DNA of 50,612 nt. It comes from an uncultured Gammaproteobacteria bacterium (GTDB taxonomy: Bacteria > Pseudomonadota > Gammaproteobacteria > Arenicellales > JAANXG01). The stretch's first letter is position 1, and the number at the start of each line of letters is the position of its first letter. A program made the position numbers and the translations under genes. The notes beneath the pieces were generated by a model. It saw nothing but the letters and a program-made list of their open reading frames with translations. It had not been told where the DNA came from and did no database searches. The stretch spans positions 1-50,612 of the forward strand of contig CALZGZ010000182.1 in the NCBI GenBank assembly GCA_945787105.1, given 5' to 3'. Shown in pieces: positions 33,639 to 43,074 of the stretch.

Positions 33639-34602
33639 CTAGCCTGCCTGCTTTAATTTCTCATACAAGCCGCGTTGCTCAGCGCTGATCGCTTCGGAAA
33701 TATGGACTTGTATGCGCAGATTGAGGTCACCACGGCCGCTGCCACCGTAGCGCGGTGGGCCTTATCCCCTCAGACGCAGTACTTCGTCCGGTTGCGTACC
33801 CGCGGGGATGTTGACCTTCACGCGAGATCCCAACGTGGGCACCTTGACGGTGGTACCAAGCACCGCATCCGCCACGTCTATAGTCTCGGATCGCCATAGA
33901 TCGGCCCCCGTGCGTTGAAATCGGGCATCCTGTTTCGTATACACCGCTACCTGTAGATCGCGCGGAGGGAGGCCAGGCGCATCGCCGGGCAGTCCAAGCT
34001 TGGGGATGCGAAGCAGCATTCCGTCCTCAATACCGGGAGGGATGGTGACTTGATCGTCTCTTCTTTTTCCACTTGTCCATAGCCGCCGCAGGCGCGGCAA
34101 GGTTCGCTGATCTCGGTTGCACGTCCGTGACAAACCGGACAAATCGTAAATTGTTGAATCTTGACCTGTTGTGCGTGTCGTTGCTCTTGACGTACATCGA
34201 CCTTACGCCCCGATCCTTGACAGTACGCACCCGGAGGTCTTTGCCATGTGCCGGCCGCGCTCTGCGATGACCGAACATCCTATCGAAGATACCAACGCCG
34301 CCAAAGTCAAAACCCATATCACCGAACAAGTCGCCGAAGTCGAGCCCTCCAAACAGATCCTCGGGCGTGTAATGTGCCACCCCCTCCATGCCCAGGGCAT
34401 CGTATTGCGCACGCTTCTTAGGGTCCTTGAGGATGGCGTAAGCCTTGGCAATGTGCTTGAACCGTTCCTCAGCCTCGGGGTTCTTGTTTCGATCAGGATG
34501 CCATTTCATGGCGAGTGTGTGATACGCCTGTTTAATGGTCTTCACATCGGCGTCCCGAGGAACACCCAGCACTTGGTAGTAATCTTGTTCTGAGTACGGC
34601 AT
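33639..34602 (-). pseudogene. dnaJ: Decayed dnaJ-like co-chaperone gene
   Basis: The J domain is intact (MPYSEQDYYQVLGVP, HPD at residues 35-37, KRAQYDALG), followed by a G/F region and KDLRVRT. The rest is broken. Zinc-finger sequence CQGSG...CPVCHGRA...CRACGGYG continues in a second frame (about 34220-34040). IPPGIEDGMLLRIPKLG and the C-terminal peptide-binding domain continue in a third frame (about 34045-33765). An in-frame TAA then interrupts LRLRG, after which YGGSGRGDLNLRIQV and YEKLKQAG run to 33639. About 50 residues with the first zinc-finger cysteines are also missing. So there are at least two frameshifts, one deletion and one nonsense change. A separate 190-residue J-domain protein could still be made from the 5' part. 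Confidence 0.88.
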
Positions 34603-34755
34603 GAGATAAACGCTCGCCTATGTGTGAACGACATCCACGCAGCGATAGAGGATCTGCAACCTTATGGATTTGAAATTATCATTGTATTTTCCACAACCCG
34701 CGGTGTCTGCGCCGACGACCTCGCTAACGTATCTGTGCAACGCCAGGCACAATGG

Positions 34756-36060
34756 TTAGCCTACACCTTTTTTCTGTGCCTTGAATAAACGTTCTGACTG
34801 GATGATCAGAAAACTAATTGCGATCGCCGTGATCAAAATCGCCACCGCAATCACGACGTTGTTCAAAAGCTCCGGGGCCAACAGTAAGGTTACCCCCAGT
34901 CCGAGCATCATAAGACCCGAGACCAACTTCAGGATTCTTCCTTCTCTCTCACCGAGCTTCCTTGATCCCAATGTCAAGCTGAAGACAACGACAATGATTG
35001 CGAGCGGAGTTACGTAAATTAGGTTATACATAGCCAAATGAAGATAATAAGTTCCCGGCGTCAAGTCATTCAAAGTGAGCACACGTGTGTAGACCATTGG
35101 AAAACCGGCGGTGCACAATAACTCGTAGGTATTGGCCGCAATAGCCAGGGCCACGGTGCCGAGCAACATCGGCGTTATGCTCCGGGCTTGGGTCAAATCC
35201 CGCATGCGCTTGAATAAGCCGGGTTTGGCAGACTCCGGAATGGTTAGCGAAACACCCTTTTGAAACCAGAAATAATCTTTTATGTTCACGACCGCCATCG
35301 ACAAAGCGATAAGGCCGGCGACGATTGTTATGACGCGAAGTTCCCCTATCCACAGGAACACGTTCAGCCACGCAGTCATAAAGGCAAAATAGATCAGACC
35401 TGAAAACAAAACGAAAGTACCGCCGATGAACAGCATCCGCGAACGGTTCTTGGCGTGTACCAGCAAGCTCAACAAAAACAATAACACGAAGAACGCGCAC
35501 GGGTTAAATGCATCCATCCCGGCAATAACCAGTGTCAACACAGGCAGAGACAGACCAGTGATATCGATATCACCGAAAAAAGGTGCGTGAATCGAACTGG
35601 GTGTTTCCACATTGAGCGCCGACCGTCCACCAGGCAATAAGTCTTGCGCATCGGCCGACCGGCATTGCTGTAACATGCGAATCAAGGCCTCACCCGTGGT
35701 CTCCTCGTTGCCATAGCCGGTCGTGAGTGTTTTACAAAAGATAAATCCAGGCACCGATGAGGCCTCTGTTCCCAAGTATTTCGCCACCTCGAGATAGAGC
35801 TGAACGTTTTCGCGATTTTTCGTTAGCTCGTAACTATGAACAACGAGCCACGGAAACTTTTTCGGTAGCTCTTCAACAAACGGCCGCGCACGTACGCAAT
35901 GCGGACAGCGAAGCGACCAGAAAAAATGTAAATGAACCACGACTTGTTGTTGCTCATTGAATGTATACCAGAATGAATCGTCAAAAGTTTGACTGGACTG
36001 TGCGGCTCCCGGCAAAAACCATAACGCCGCGATAAGGAATAGATTCGTCCAAGATCTCAT
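34756..36060 (-). CDS. Thioredoxin-domain/DsbD-like membrane fusion protein
   Basis: A 434-residue protein: signal peptide (about 1-22), a periplasmic thioredoxin-like domain with FFWSLRCPHCVRARP (Cys52-Pro-His-Cys55), then a membrane part of six to eight helices from about residue 175. The membrane part starts with VIAGMDAFNPCAFFVLLFLLS, the NPC motif seen in CcdA/DsbD-type electron carriers, with a second Cys in YELLCTAGFPMV. The layout suggests moving reducing power across the membrane to the periplasmic thioredoxin. ATG at 36060 is preferred over an upstream start, as it begins the signal peptide. No cytochrome c genes are near; the partner is unknown. Confidence 0.82.
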   Translation of the reverse strand: MRSWTNLFLIAALWFLPGAAQSSQTFDDSFWYTFNEQQQVVVHLHFFWSLRCPHCVRARPFVEELPKKFPWLVVHSYELTKNRENVQLYLEVAKYLGTEASSVPGFIFCKTLTTGYGNEETTGEALIRMLQQCRSADAQDLLPGGRSALNVETPSSIHAPFFGDIDITGLSLPVLTLVIAGMDAFNPCAFFVLLFLLSLLVHAKNRSRMLFIGGTFVLFSGLIYFAFMTAWLNVFLWIGELRVITIVAGLIALSMAVVNIKDYFWFQKGVSLTIPESAKPGLFKRMRDLTQARSITPMLLGTVALAIAANTYELLCTAGFPMVYTRVLTLNDLTPGTYYLHLAMYNLIYVTPLAIIVVVFSLTLGSRKLGEREGRILKLVSGLMMLGLGVTLLLAPELLNNVVIAVAILITAIAISFLIIQSERLFKAQKKGVG

Positions 36061-36380
36061 GTGCAAAACCGTAGCAACCAAGAAATTTGACCTGTATCTG
36101 ACTATCCGCAAGTCAAGCCGACTTTGCTATGACGCGGGTCAATCAATATCAACACTGGGGTAATGGTTGTGACTTTCAACAACCCAATGGGTACTTTTTG
36201 TCTAGAGGAGACGAGCGGTATCTACGACAATTAGCGCGTCGCTGACAATGTTCCCGAACCCACACCAAGCCGCCGGCCAATGCCGTGGGGGGAGATAGGG
36301 ATGTCCATCGACAATTTGCCGCCGGTTGTGCATAGGCGCTACCATATCTATCCAAGACGTTACCGCCTTCACGAGAAATC
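36061..36380. other. Intergenic region, no gene seen
   Basis: This 320-base divergent gap between the DsbD-like and the next plus-strand gene holds no supported gene or repeat. Promoters for both are expected here. Confidence 0.4.
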
Positions 36381-36746
36381 ATGCAGCCGCAGATCAGACG
36401 CTTTAACGATCACACCTCTCCCGGAGTTCGTCATCTTGTTGAGTGTGCGGAGATCCTGCAGGTTCCCGAGGCCGATATCTTCCGGCTCGCCTACCGGCAC
36501 TGGTACGAACGGGAACTCAATGAGCCCTTGCTCGACGAACTGTTCGCCGGTTATTTATTGCGTCAAGAGCTGCCGGGTTGGGTGCGCAGTTACTGCGTCA
36601 GGGTCCTCAATCTTGCCGCTGTGGGACAGCTCGACCCCCGCGATTTTGGCGTCGACCGCCCTCGGATGAAGAGGTTTTCCGATCATCAGTTTGCGTCACT
36701 GTTGACCTTTGGTGGTTTCGTCCTCTACTGGTTTTTCTTTGCATAA
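36381..36746 (+). CDS. Small tail-anchored hypothetical protein
   Basis: A 121-residue protein. The N-terminal part (1-95) is soluble and helical with conserved-looking residues: IFRLAYRHWYERELNEPLLDELF, LPGWVRSYCVRVLNL and LDPRDFGVDRPR. The last 20 residues (LLTFGGFVLYWFFFA) form one hydrophobic helix at the C terminus, suggesting a tail-anchored membrane protein. No family name is recalled. The ATG follows GAGAAATC. It converges on the SLC13-type transporter. Confidence 0.62.
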   Translation: MQPQIRRFNDHTSPGVRHLVECAEILQVPEADIFRLAYRHWYERELNEPLLDELFAGYLLRQELPGWVRSYCVRVLNLAAVGQLDPRDFGVDRPRMKRFSDHQFASLLTFGGFVLYWFFFA

Positions 36747-36875
36747 AGCCAGGCCACGTCACCGTTCGTGGTAGCAGCGACAAACACCGGCCAATAGCTG
36801 TAACTATTCACCGCACTCGGCTAACTAAATGCATTCCCCCCCGATTTTTAGTAAATCTGTCCCGGTTTTTGCGGT

Positions 36876-38903
36876 TCAGAATATTAGATTCATCATTCCC
36901 AGCATTACCACCAAAAACAAGATGGTCATAATGCCGCCGGCACGCATGTAATCGGGTACGCGATAACCCCCGGGCCCCATGATTAAAGCGTTTACCTGGT
37001 GTGTTGGAATTAGAAACGAATTCGAGGTTGCCAGCGCGACCGTCAACGCAAATACCGCTGGATCGGCGCCCACGCCCACGGCGATGTTGACCGCCAGCGG
37101 CACCAGTAGCACCGTGGCACCGACGTTGGACATCACCAGCGTAAAGAACGTGCTCAAGATCGCGATCGCTGCCTGCAGCACCCACACAGGCACGCTGCCA
37201 AGCCACGATAAGGTCTGCTGGGCGATCCAGGCGGCGGTGCCGCTGGTCTCCACCGCAATACCCAGGGGAATGAGACTGGCAAGCAAGAAAACCGTTTTCC
37301 AACTCACCGATTCGTAGGCTTCTTCGATGGACAGGACACCGGACAGGATCATGCCCATGGCGCCGGTCAGCAGGGCCACGGACAAACGAAGGTCGGTGAA
37401 CAACACCAAAAACAGCGCGACACCGAAAAACAGGGCAGCCCAGCCGACCTTGTTGGGACGCTGCTCCTCGTGAGGAAATTCCGTGGTCACCACCACGAAA
37501 TTACGGTCCTTTTCCACGCGAGCCAGCGCGTCCCAAGTCGTATGTACCACCATGGTGTCGCCGGCCTGTAACGGCAGATCACGGATCCCCTCGCCTTCGC
37601 GCAGGGTTTCACCGTTGCGGTAAAGCGCTACCATGGCCAGCCCGGTGGTCTTGCGCAGCCACACATCACGGGCACTCTTGCCCACCATTTGCGAGCCGGG
37701 TGGTATGACTATTTCCGCGATCCCCGCTTTGGTTGCAGCGAGGGATTCGGCAAACACCTTCAACGTGTTGCGCTGTACTAACTTATAGGTCTCGACAAAC
37801 AATTTCAGATGTAGCGGAGATGCCACAATTCCGAGCACCATGCCCGCCTCGAAACCCACATCTCGCGCCAACGCACCCGGACCGACGCGGATTTCGCCAC
37901 CACTGCGACGGGTAGCGATCACGCGGATGCGAGACTTGACTTCTACCTCGTCTACCAGCTTGTCAACCAAGGGACTCGACGCGGGCACGAACACCTCGAA
38001 CAGGGCATAGTCGATCCCATACACCTCCTGGAAATAGGCCATGGCATTTGAACCGGTAGCGCCTTCCGTTTTGCGGACAGGCAACACGAAACGACCGGCC
38101 ACAACAAAATACAAGATGCCAGTGGCCACGAGAGCCAGACCGATCGGCGTCACCGAAAACAAGGACCACATGTCCATCTGTTGTTCAGCGGCAAGCGCCC
38201 GATTCGAATTGCGTATCAAGTCATTGAGCAATATCAACGGACTGGACCCCACCATCGTAATTGTGCCACCGAGGATGGCGCAAAAACCCATCGGCATCAG
38301 CAGCCTCGACATGGATATCCCTGAGCGCGCCGAAATACGCGACACAACGGGCAGAAACAACGCCGCGGCGCCCACATTTTGCATAAACGACGAGATGATA
38401 CCGACGGTGCCGGATATGATCGGGATAATCCGGCCCTCGGCGGTTCCTCCGATATGCAGAATAAACGCCGCTACTCGACTCATGACACCGGTCTTATCTA
38501 AGCCTGCACCGATAATCATTACCGCGATGATCGAGATCACCGCGTTGCTGGAGAAACCATCGAACAGGTGCGCAGTAGGAACCAGTGCTTTTTCGAGACC
38601 CATCACCGGCGCCAACAGACTGGTAAGCCCCAACAACACCATGATGGTGGCCGCGGCCACATCCACGCCGACGATCTCGAACGCGAACATATAGATGGTG
38701 AACAACAAAATTGCGACAACCCAAGCGATTTCCACGGTGGGAACCGTGAAGGCCATGAAGCTAGCGGCTAATCCAAAGATAGCAACTGCGATGATCTGTT
38801 TGGGAAACGTGGCGGTGCCGTCAGACGTTGTTGTTGCACGTGGGGAGCTTTTGAGACCCAGGGATAAGGACGCCTCGAGCGGTGGGTTTGTCTGCTTGCT
38901 CAT
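36876..38903 (-). CDS. SLC13/DASS-type permease with two RCK-C (TrkA-C) domains
   Basis: A 675-residue protein: about five helices at the N terminus, a first transporter block with LMPMGFCAILGGTITMVGSSPLIL, two cytoplasmic TrkA-C domains in the middle (about 305-470; VEVKSRIRVIATRRSGGE, PGSQMVGKSARDVWLRKTTGL), then a second transporter block (about 480-675) with TAAWIAQQTLSWLG and ATSNSFLIPTHQVNALIMGPGGY. This arrangement is that of bacterial SLC13-like carriers of sulfate, dicarboxylates or other anions. Substrate unknown. No clear ribosome-binding site precedes the ATG at 38903. Confidence 0.88.
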   Translation of the reverse strand: MSKQTNPPLEASLSLGLKSSPRATTTSDGTATFPKQIIAVAIFGLAASFMAFTVPTVEIAWVVAILLFTIYMFAFEIVGVDVAAATIMVLLGLTSLLAPVMGLEKALVPTAHLFDGFSSNAVISIIAVMIIGAGLDKTGVMSRVAAFILHIGGTAEGRIIPIISGTVGIISSFMQNVGAAALFLPVVSRISARSGISMSRLLMPMGFCAILGGTITMVGSSPLILLNDLIRNSNRALAAEQQMDMWSLFSVTPIGLALVATGILYFVVAGRFVLPVRKTEGATGSNAMAYFQEVYGIDYALFEVFVPASSPLVDKLVDEVEVKSRIRVIATRRSGGEIRVGPGALARDVGFEAGMVLGIVASPLHLKLFVETYKLVQRNTLKVFAESLAATKAGIAEIVIPPGSQMVGKSARDVWLRKTTGLAMVALYRNGETLREGEGIRDLPLQAGDTMVVHTTWDALARVEKDRNFVVVTTEFPHEEQRPNKVGWAALFFGVALFLVLFTDLRLSVALLTGAMGMILSGVLSIEEAYESVSWKTVFLLASLIPLGIAVETSGTAAWIAQQTLSWLGSVPVWVLQAAIAILSTFFTLVMSNVGATVLLVPLAVNIAVGVGADPAVFALTVALATSNSFLIPTHQVNALIMGPGGYRVPDYMRAGGIMTILFLVVMLGMMNLIF

Positions 38904-39414
38904 TTATAATTACGGCTCATGACACTCGTATCTTTGGTCGTCAAAAGGCATGCCCGATGTTATCGCCTGCCAACCCAGTACTTGAGACGTAGTCGCCTCA
39001 ACCGGGGCTTCCTGACCTATGTAGGAGCGGATTTTCGTTGGTCTCGCACTGCGTGCGGTGCCAAGAATTCGGCCAGACCAAGAATGGCGATCCCTCTAAA
39101 CCTTCACAGCAGCTAATGGCGTGCTCGCACGCACTATCAACTTTTTGGTGTGCAAAGTGATTGTTACCTCCGCTTCACGAGGTAGAGCTCATTAATGTGC
39201 GTGAGCCGCACGAGAGCGTAAAGACTGCGTCAATTCAAGTTAACAACGAATGAATTTAGCGGAGCTCAACGAAAAATAGTATATCAGAGTTTCATAAAAT
39301 ATCAAAACGCGATGAGCCCAAATCTAATTCTTCACCATCGCTGTTCGGTATCCGCGATTACATACGCGCTAAAATAATAGACCATTCACACGGAAGGCTT
39401 TCGCGCCTTTCTTG
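38904..39414. other. Intergenic region with one degenerate TGTAGGAGCGG repeat
   Basis: No gene is supported on either strand. ATGTAGGAGCGGATTTTCG (around 39020) followed by GTCTCGCACTGCGTGCGGTG resembles a REP-like dispersed repeat found in gammaproteobacteria. The AT-rich part at 39260-39390 is upstream of nothing coding on the plus strand. A weak hairpin AAGGC-GCCTT at about 39395-39410 might end kbl transcription but lacks a T-tract. Confidence 0.4.
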
Positions 39415-40629
39415 TCACTGTTGCAAGACCTGTAACACGTGATTGATATCTTTCTCGGTGTGATTTGCGCACACTTGCAACCTTATCTCTTCTTCCCCTT
39501 TCGGGACTACGGGATAATTAAGGCCGGCAACGAGTATGTCGTGGTCGAATAGACGCTGCACCAACGCCGCGGTTTTGGCCGTGTCGCGAACCAAGACCGG
39601 TACGATCGGATGTTCTCCCTTAATCGTTTCAAACCCCAACGACTCGAGCCCAGCCCGCAATCTGGCGGCAAGACTGCGTATGTCGTCCAGTAACTGGCGG
39701 CCTGCTGGGCTCGCCAGGGTGTTCAGTGCTTCCGCTGCGGCGGCAGCTTCTGCCGGCGTAATCGGATTGGAGTATATGTAAAACGGCGCCGTTTCCCGCA
39801 GATAGTCAATCACCGACCTGTTTGACACCACGTAACCGCCATTCACACCTAATGCCTTGCCCAAGGTGGCGACCAGCAAGTCCGACTGGGTATCGGTATA
39901 TTCCTCGGTGCCGCGCCCGCTTTGACCAAAGGCGCCCACACCGTGGGAGTCATCCACCACAGTGAGTATCCCCTCGTCATACGCCTGTTCATGGCGCTCA
40001 CAGATCGCCTTTATCTCGTCCAGCGGCGCATGATCGCCGCGCATGCTGAAGATGCCATCGGTGACCACGCACACCCGTTTAGCCTGACCGGCATTTGATG
40101 CGAGGATATGGTCCAGTTCGGACATGTCGAGATGACCATAAACGGCCTTCTTTGCCGGGCGCGCAAGACGTATCGCGTTAATAATACAGTTGTGATTCAA
40201 CGCATCGCTGACGACTAAGGTGTGTTCGTCGATGAACTGCGGTAATACCCCCATCACCGTCGCGTACGCGGCGCTCATAAGCAACGCGGCTTCGCGACGG
40301 TGAAACGCAGCCAGCTTTCGTTCCAAGTCAATATGGGGCTGATAGGTCCCACTGATAAAGCGCACCGCACCCGGCCCGGTCCCAAACTTTTCCACCGCCC
40401 TGGTCTCGGCCGCAATCACACCTTCATGTAAGGCAAGGCCCAAGTAAGAATTAGAGTTCATCCTTAGGAAACCTCGCTCGCCGTAACCTTTAAGGGTATA
40501 CCGGGGACCGAACCCGTCTGTCCCGGGGATCACGCCGGTAACAATATGTTCCGCACCCTTGAGCGTGCCCGTCGCTTGTCGTTCGCCCAGGCTGCGTATT
40601 AACAAAGGCTCAATCTTTTCAAGCGCCAT
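39415..40629 (-). CDS. kbl: Glycine C-acetyltransferase (2-amino-3-ketobutyrate CoA ligase)
   Basis: A 404-residue PLP enzyme of the alpha-oxoamine synthase group, at family length. Visible: NSYLGLALHEGV, GTGPGAVRFISGT, VSDALNHNCIINAIR, VVDDSHGVGAFG (Asp and His of the PLP site) and the Schiff-base Lys258 in TLGKALGVNGGY. Kbl converts 2-amino-3-ketobutyrate plus CoA to glycine and acetyl-CoA. It follows the threonine dehydrogenase gene by 11 bases, so the two form a threonine-to-glycine operon; this context separates it from biotin- or ALA-synthase relatives. Confidence 0.9.
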   Translation of the reverse strand: MALEKIEPLLIRSLGERQATGTLKGAEHIVTGVIPGTDGFGPRYTLKGYGERGFLRMNSNSYLGLALHEGVIAAETRAVEKFGTGPGAVRFISGTYQPHIDLERKLAAFHRREAALLMSAAYATVMGVLPQFIDEHTLVVSDALNHNCIINAIRLARPAKKAVYGHLDMSELDHILASNAGQAKRVCVVTDGIFSMRGDHAPLDEIKAICERHEQAYDEGILTVVDDSHGVGAFGQSGRGTEEYTDTQSDLLVATLGKALGVNGGYVVSNRSVIDYLRETAPFYIYSNPITPAEAAAAAEALNTLASPAGRQLLDDIRSLAARLRAGLESLGFETIKGEHPIVPVLVRDTAKTAALVQRLFDHDILVAGLNYPVVPKGEEEIRLQVCANHTEKDINHVLQVLQQ

Positions 40630-40640
40630 GGTCTATTAAT

Positions 40641-41597
40641 TCAAGGTGCGGTTAATCTGCTAGATAGGTGTCTGATCATATCCTCAACCATCGCCGGTAA
40701 ATCAAACTGGGGCTTCCAGCCCCACTCGTTTCGCGCCACGCTGTCATCCATATGCCGGGGCCATGATTCTGCGATCCCCTGGCGTACCGGATCGATTCGA
40801 TAGCCGACGGTAAAATCCGGGAGACGCTTTTTGATTTCTCGCGCAATATCCGCCGGAGAAACACTCATTGCCGTAACATTGTATCCATTACGGTGGATCA
40901 ACCGCTTGCCATCAAACTCCATTAATCGGATTGCCGCATCGATGGCATCCGGCATATACATCATATCGAGCCGGGTATCGGCCTTTAAGAAGCAATCGTA
41001 ATGGCGATTTTTTAACGCGGCATAGAATATCTCCACGGCATAATCGGTTGTGCCGCCACCGGGTGGGGTTCGGTACGAGATCAGTCCCGGATATCGTACC
41101 CCTCGTGTGTCTACGCCGAAATGTTTTTGATAATAGCCACACAGTAGTTCTCCACACACCTTGGTGATGCCATACATCGTAGTAGGGTGCTGGATCGTAT
41201 CCTGCGGCGTATCGTCCGCCGGCGTAAGCGGTCCGAACGCCCCGATGGAACTGGGGAAAAACACCGAGCAGTTCCGCGTCCGGGCTGTTTCCAACACATT
41301 GATCAAGCCGTTGACATTGATATCCCAAGCGTGCTGTGGTTTCTGCTCAGCCACCGCGGAGAGCAGCGACGCAAGATGAAAAATCGTATCAATCCCGTGC
41401 TTGGCCACCACCGCTTCTACCGCCGGGGCGACTCGAACATCCAAGCTGCAAAATGGGCCTGACTCGGTCAGCTCCGCGTCCGGCTCGCGTCGATGACCTG
41501 CGGCAATTACATTTTGATTCCCGTATTTAGCGCGTAGCACCGGCGTTAGTTCGGAGCCGATTTGCCCGGTGGCACCGGTGATAAGGATTTTCTTCAT
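40641..41597 (-). CDS. tdh: L-threonine 3-dehydrogenase, SDR (UDP-galactose-epimerase-like) type
   Basis: A 318-residue extended short-chain dehydrogenase: NAD motif GATGQIG (residues 8-14), LDVR, FHLASLLS, active-site Ser in FPSSIGAFGP (116-117) and Tyr142-x3-Lys146 in MYGITK. The sequence around VRYPGLISYRTPPGGGTTDYAVEIF is typical of the SDR-type threonine dehydrogenases, which are unrelated to the zinc-dependent E. coli Tdh. It oxidises threonine to 2-amino-3-ketobutyrate, the substrate of Kbl next door. ATG at 41597 preferred over TTG one codon upstream. It may be cotranscribed with the small gene 27 bases before it. Confidence 0.9.
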   Translation of the reverse strand: MKKILITGATGQIGSELTPVLRAKYGNQNVIAAGHRREPDAELTESGPFCSLDVRVAPAVEAVVAKHGIDTIFHLASLLSAVAEQKPQHAWDINVNGLINVLETARTRNCSVFFPSSIGAFGPLTPADDTPQDTIQHPTTMYGITKVCGELLCGYYQKHFGVDTRGVRYPGLISYRTPPGGGTTDYAVEIFYAALKNRHYDCFLKADTRLDMMYMPDAIDAAIRLMEFDGKRLIHRNGYNVTAMSVSPADIAREIKKRLPDFTVGYRIDPVRQGIAESWPRHMDDSVARNEWGWKPQFDLPAMVEDMIRHLSSRLTAP

Positions 41598-41624
41598 CAA
41601 TGTAGCTGCATTGTCCTGTGCCTT

Positions 41625-42068
41625 CTATTGGATGCGTATGACCATCGGCTCGATCTCCTTGTAGATGATGCGCAACGGTGCCTGCGTTGAGATGGTCACA
41701 AATCGCGTCCCCGACGGGTACGTTAAATGATAGGTCAGGTACAAATGCAACGCCTGGCTAACTGTAAAGGTATGCAGCAATACGCTTAAATATTTCTGCA
41801 CGTCATGGCTGTCTATATCAAATGCGGTCGCACCAAGTTCGAAATGGGAATCCGAGACGGTCAGCACCGCGGTCTTGGCCTTTGTCCCCAGAATCTGTCT
41901 GTAGACTTCCCTGCGCAGCTGATCCGGCAGGATGAGGCCCACCTGATCTTCGGCAAGCAGCCACGTAATCCCGTTCGCCCCCTCATGCTCGTTATCGATT
42001 TCACCAAAAGCCTGGCACCAACCGCGGAAATAGGCCGCATAGCGTTTCAACTCGCATTCAAAGGACAT
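41625..42068 (-). CDS. Hypothetical cytoplasmic protein
   Basis: A 147-residue soluble protein (MSFECELKRYAAYFRGWCQAF...). It reads as alpha/beta with EGANGITWLLAEDQVGLILP and FTVSQALHLYLTYHLTYP, and ends in IEPMVIRIQ. No signal peptide or membrane helix and no family recognised. The start is uncertain: ATG at 42068 or TTG at 42092. It is just upstream of tdh-kbl on the same strand. Confidence 0.6.
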   Translation of the reverse strand: MSFECELKRYAAYFRGWCQAFGEIDNEHEGANGITWLLAEDQVGLILPDQLRREVYRQILGTKAKTAVLTVSDSHFELGATAFDIDSHDVQKYLSVLLHTFTVSQALHLYLTYHLTYPSGTRFVTISTQAPLRIIYKEIEPMVIRIQ

Positions 42069-42092
42069 AAACGACGTATCATGCTCAACCAA

Positions 42093-42468
42093 AACATACC
42101 AGACACGTTACGTTATCAAGAAAAGCAGGCACAACCCAGCACTACATGAACTGTCACCGCACGACGGAGGCTGCGACGTAGAGTGGATGATCGATTCTCT
42201 AGGGGTGTCACCTCGGCCAGCGGGCGATTGGCGCCTGCCACAGTGAAAACATCGCAGCGGACCAAAAACACGATCAGGCAGCGGTTTGAGTCAGACCTAA
42301 CTAATATGCCGCTTCCCAATAAAGGTGGCGGCTTGGCCACCGCCCGCCGCCACCTGAAGCAAACCAAATCATCTGCGAACTAAGCCATGAACTCCTTCGC
42401 TCCCTCCTCACCGCATTCGACGGATTAGCGCGCAAACAGCCGGCATTATGACGATCGGTAACACCTGT
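42093..42468. other. Intergenic region, no gene seen
   Basis: No frame with a ribosome-binding site and plausible composition was found in this 376-base gap; the two frames of 66-83 codons here lack starts with a Shine-Dalgarno sequence. Probably the promoter region of the hypothetical-tdh-kbl unit and the end of the next gene. Confidence 0.4.
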
Positions 42469-42765
42469 TTAACACCCCACCAACCTGGCGTCGGCCCCCA
42501 GGGCCCGGACTGTATTCACGATATCCAACGGCTTGGTGTGTGTGACATCGTAAGTGACAATCAATAGTGATGGTTCTTTGGTAGAAAACCGTGCGGAACG
42601 GACGCCGTGATTCTTTTGTACTTCGATCAGGAACACGTTTTGAAGACTTTTTGGAAATCTATCCTTCAACCACACGATAGAAATACACGAGGTTTCATGT
42701 GATGTCGGCCGCGGTCCGAAAAAGCCAGAGGTCGCAGTGGTTTGGTCTTGAGTTCGCGCTTGCAT
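42469..42765 (-). CDS. Small protein with HMA-like (ferredoxin-fold) region
   Basis: A 98-residue soluble protein. After a polar N terminus (1-27), residues 28-97 have the beta-alpha-beta-beta-alpha-beta pattern of heavy-metal-associated domains (SCISIVWLKDRF, VFLIEVQKNHGVRSARFSTK, SLLIVTYDVTHTKPLDIVNTVRAL), but the CxxC metal motif is missing. GGAGG eight bases before the ATG supports expression. The role is unknown; a non-metal-binding regulator or an assembly partner are options. Confidence 0.6.
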   Translation of the reverse strand: MQARTQDQTTATSGFFGPRPTSHETSCISIVWLKDRFPKSLQNVFLIEVQKNHGVRSARFSTKEPSLLIVTYDVTHTKPLDIVNTVRALGADARLVGC

Positions 42766-43074
42766 CGTGATGTCCTCCAGTGTGTGCTAGACCAGGGTTT
42801 CCACACTAGAGGACACACGGGATTTTCGCTGTGTACGCGCGCACGCAAAACCTGTGAAGTATTACCGGAAAAAACTCAAGGCATTAGTGGGTTGCTCCCC
42901 CCCTGGTTTATCGAAACGGCCGCCCAAAGGTTGGAGTACAGGCTTGGCGAGTAGGGCTTCCATCCCCTTTCCTCGCCGGTTGTGCATCTCATGCCGCAAC
43001 CCGCTCATTGCACTTTGTGGTGTCGGCCTCATTCGTCAAACGGGACCCTGAGCTAGCGGCCACGCAAAACTACT
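42766..43074. other. Intergenic region, no gene seen
   Basis: This 309-base gap between the HMA-like gene and the 3' end of the small lipoprotein gene holds no supported gene. It should carry the promoter of the HMA-like gene. Confidence 0.4.
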
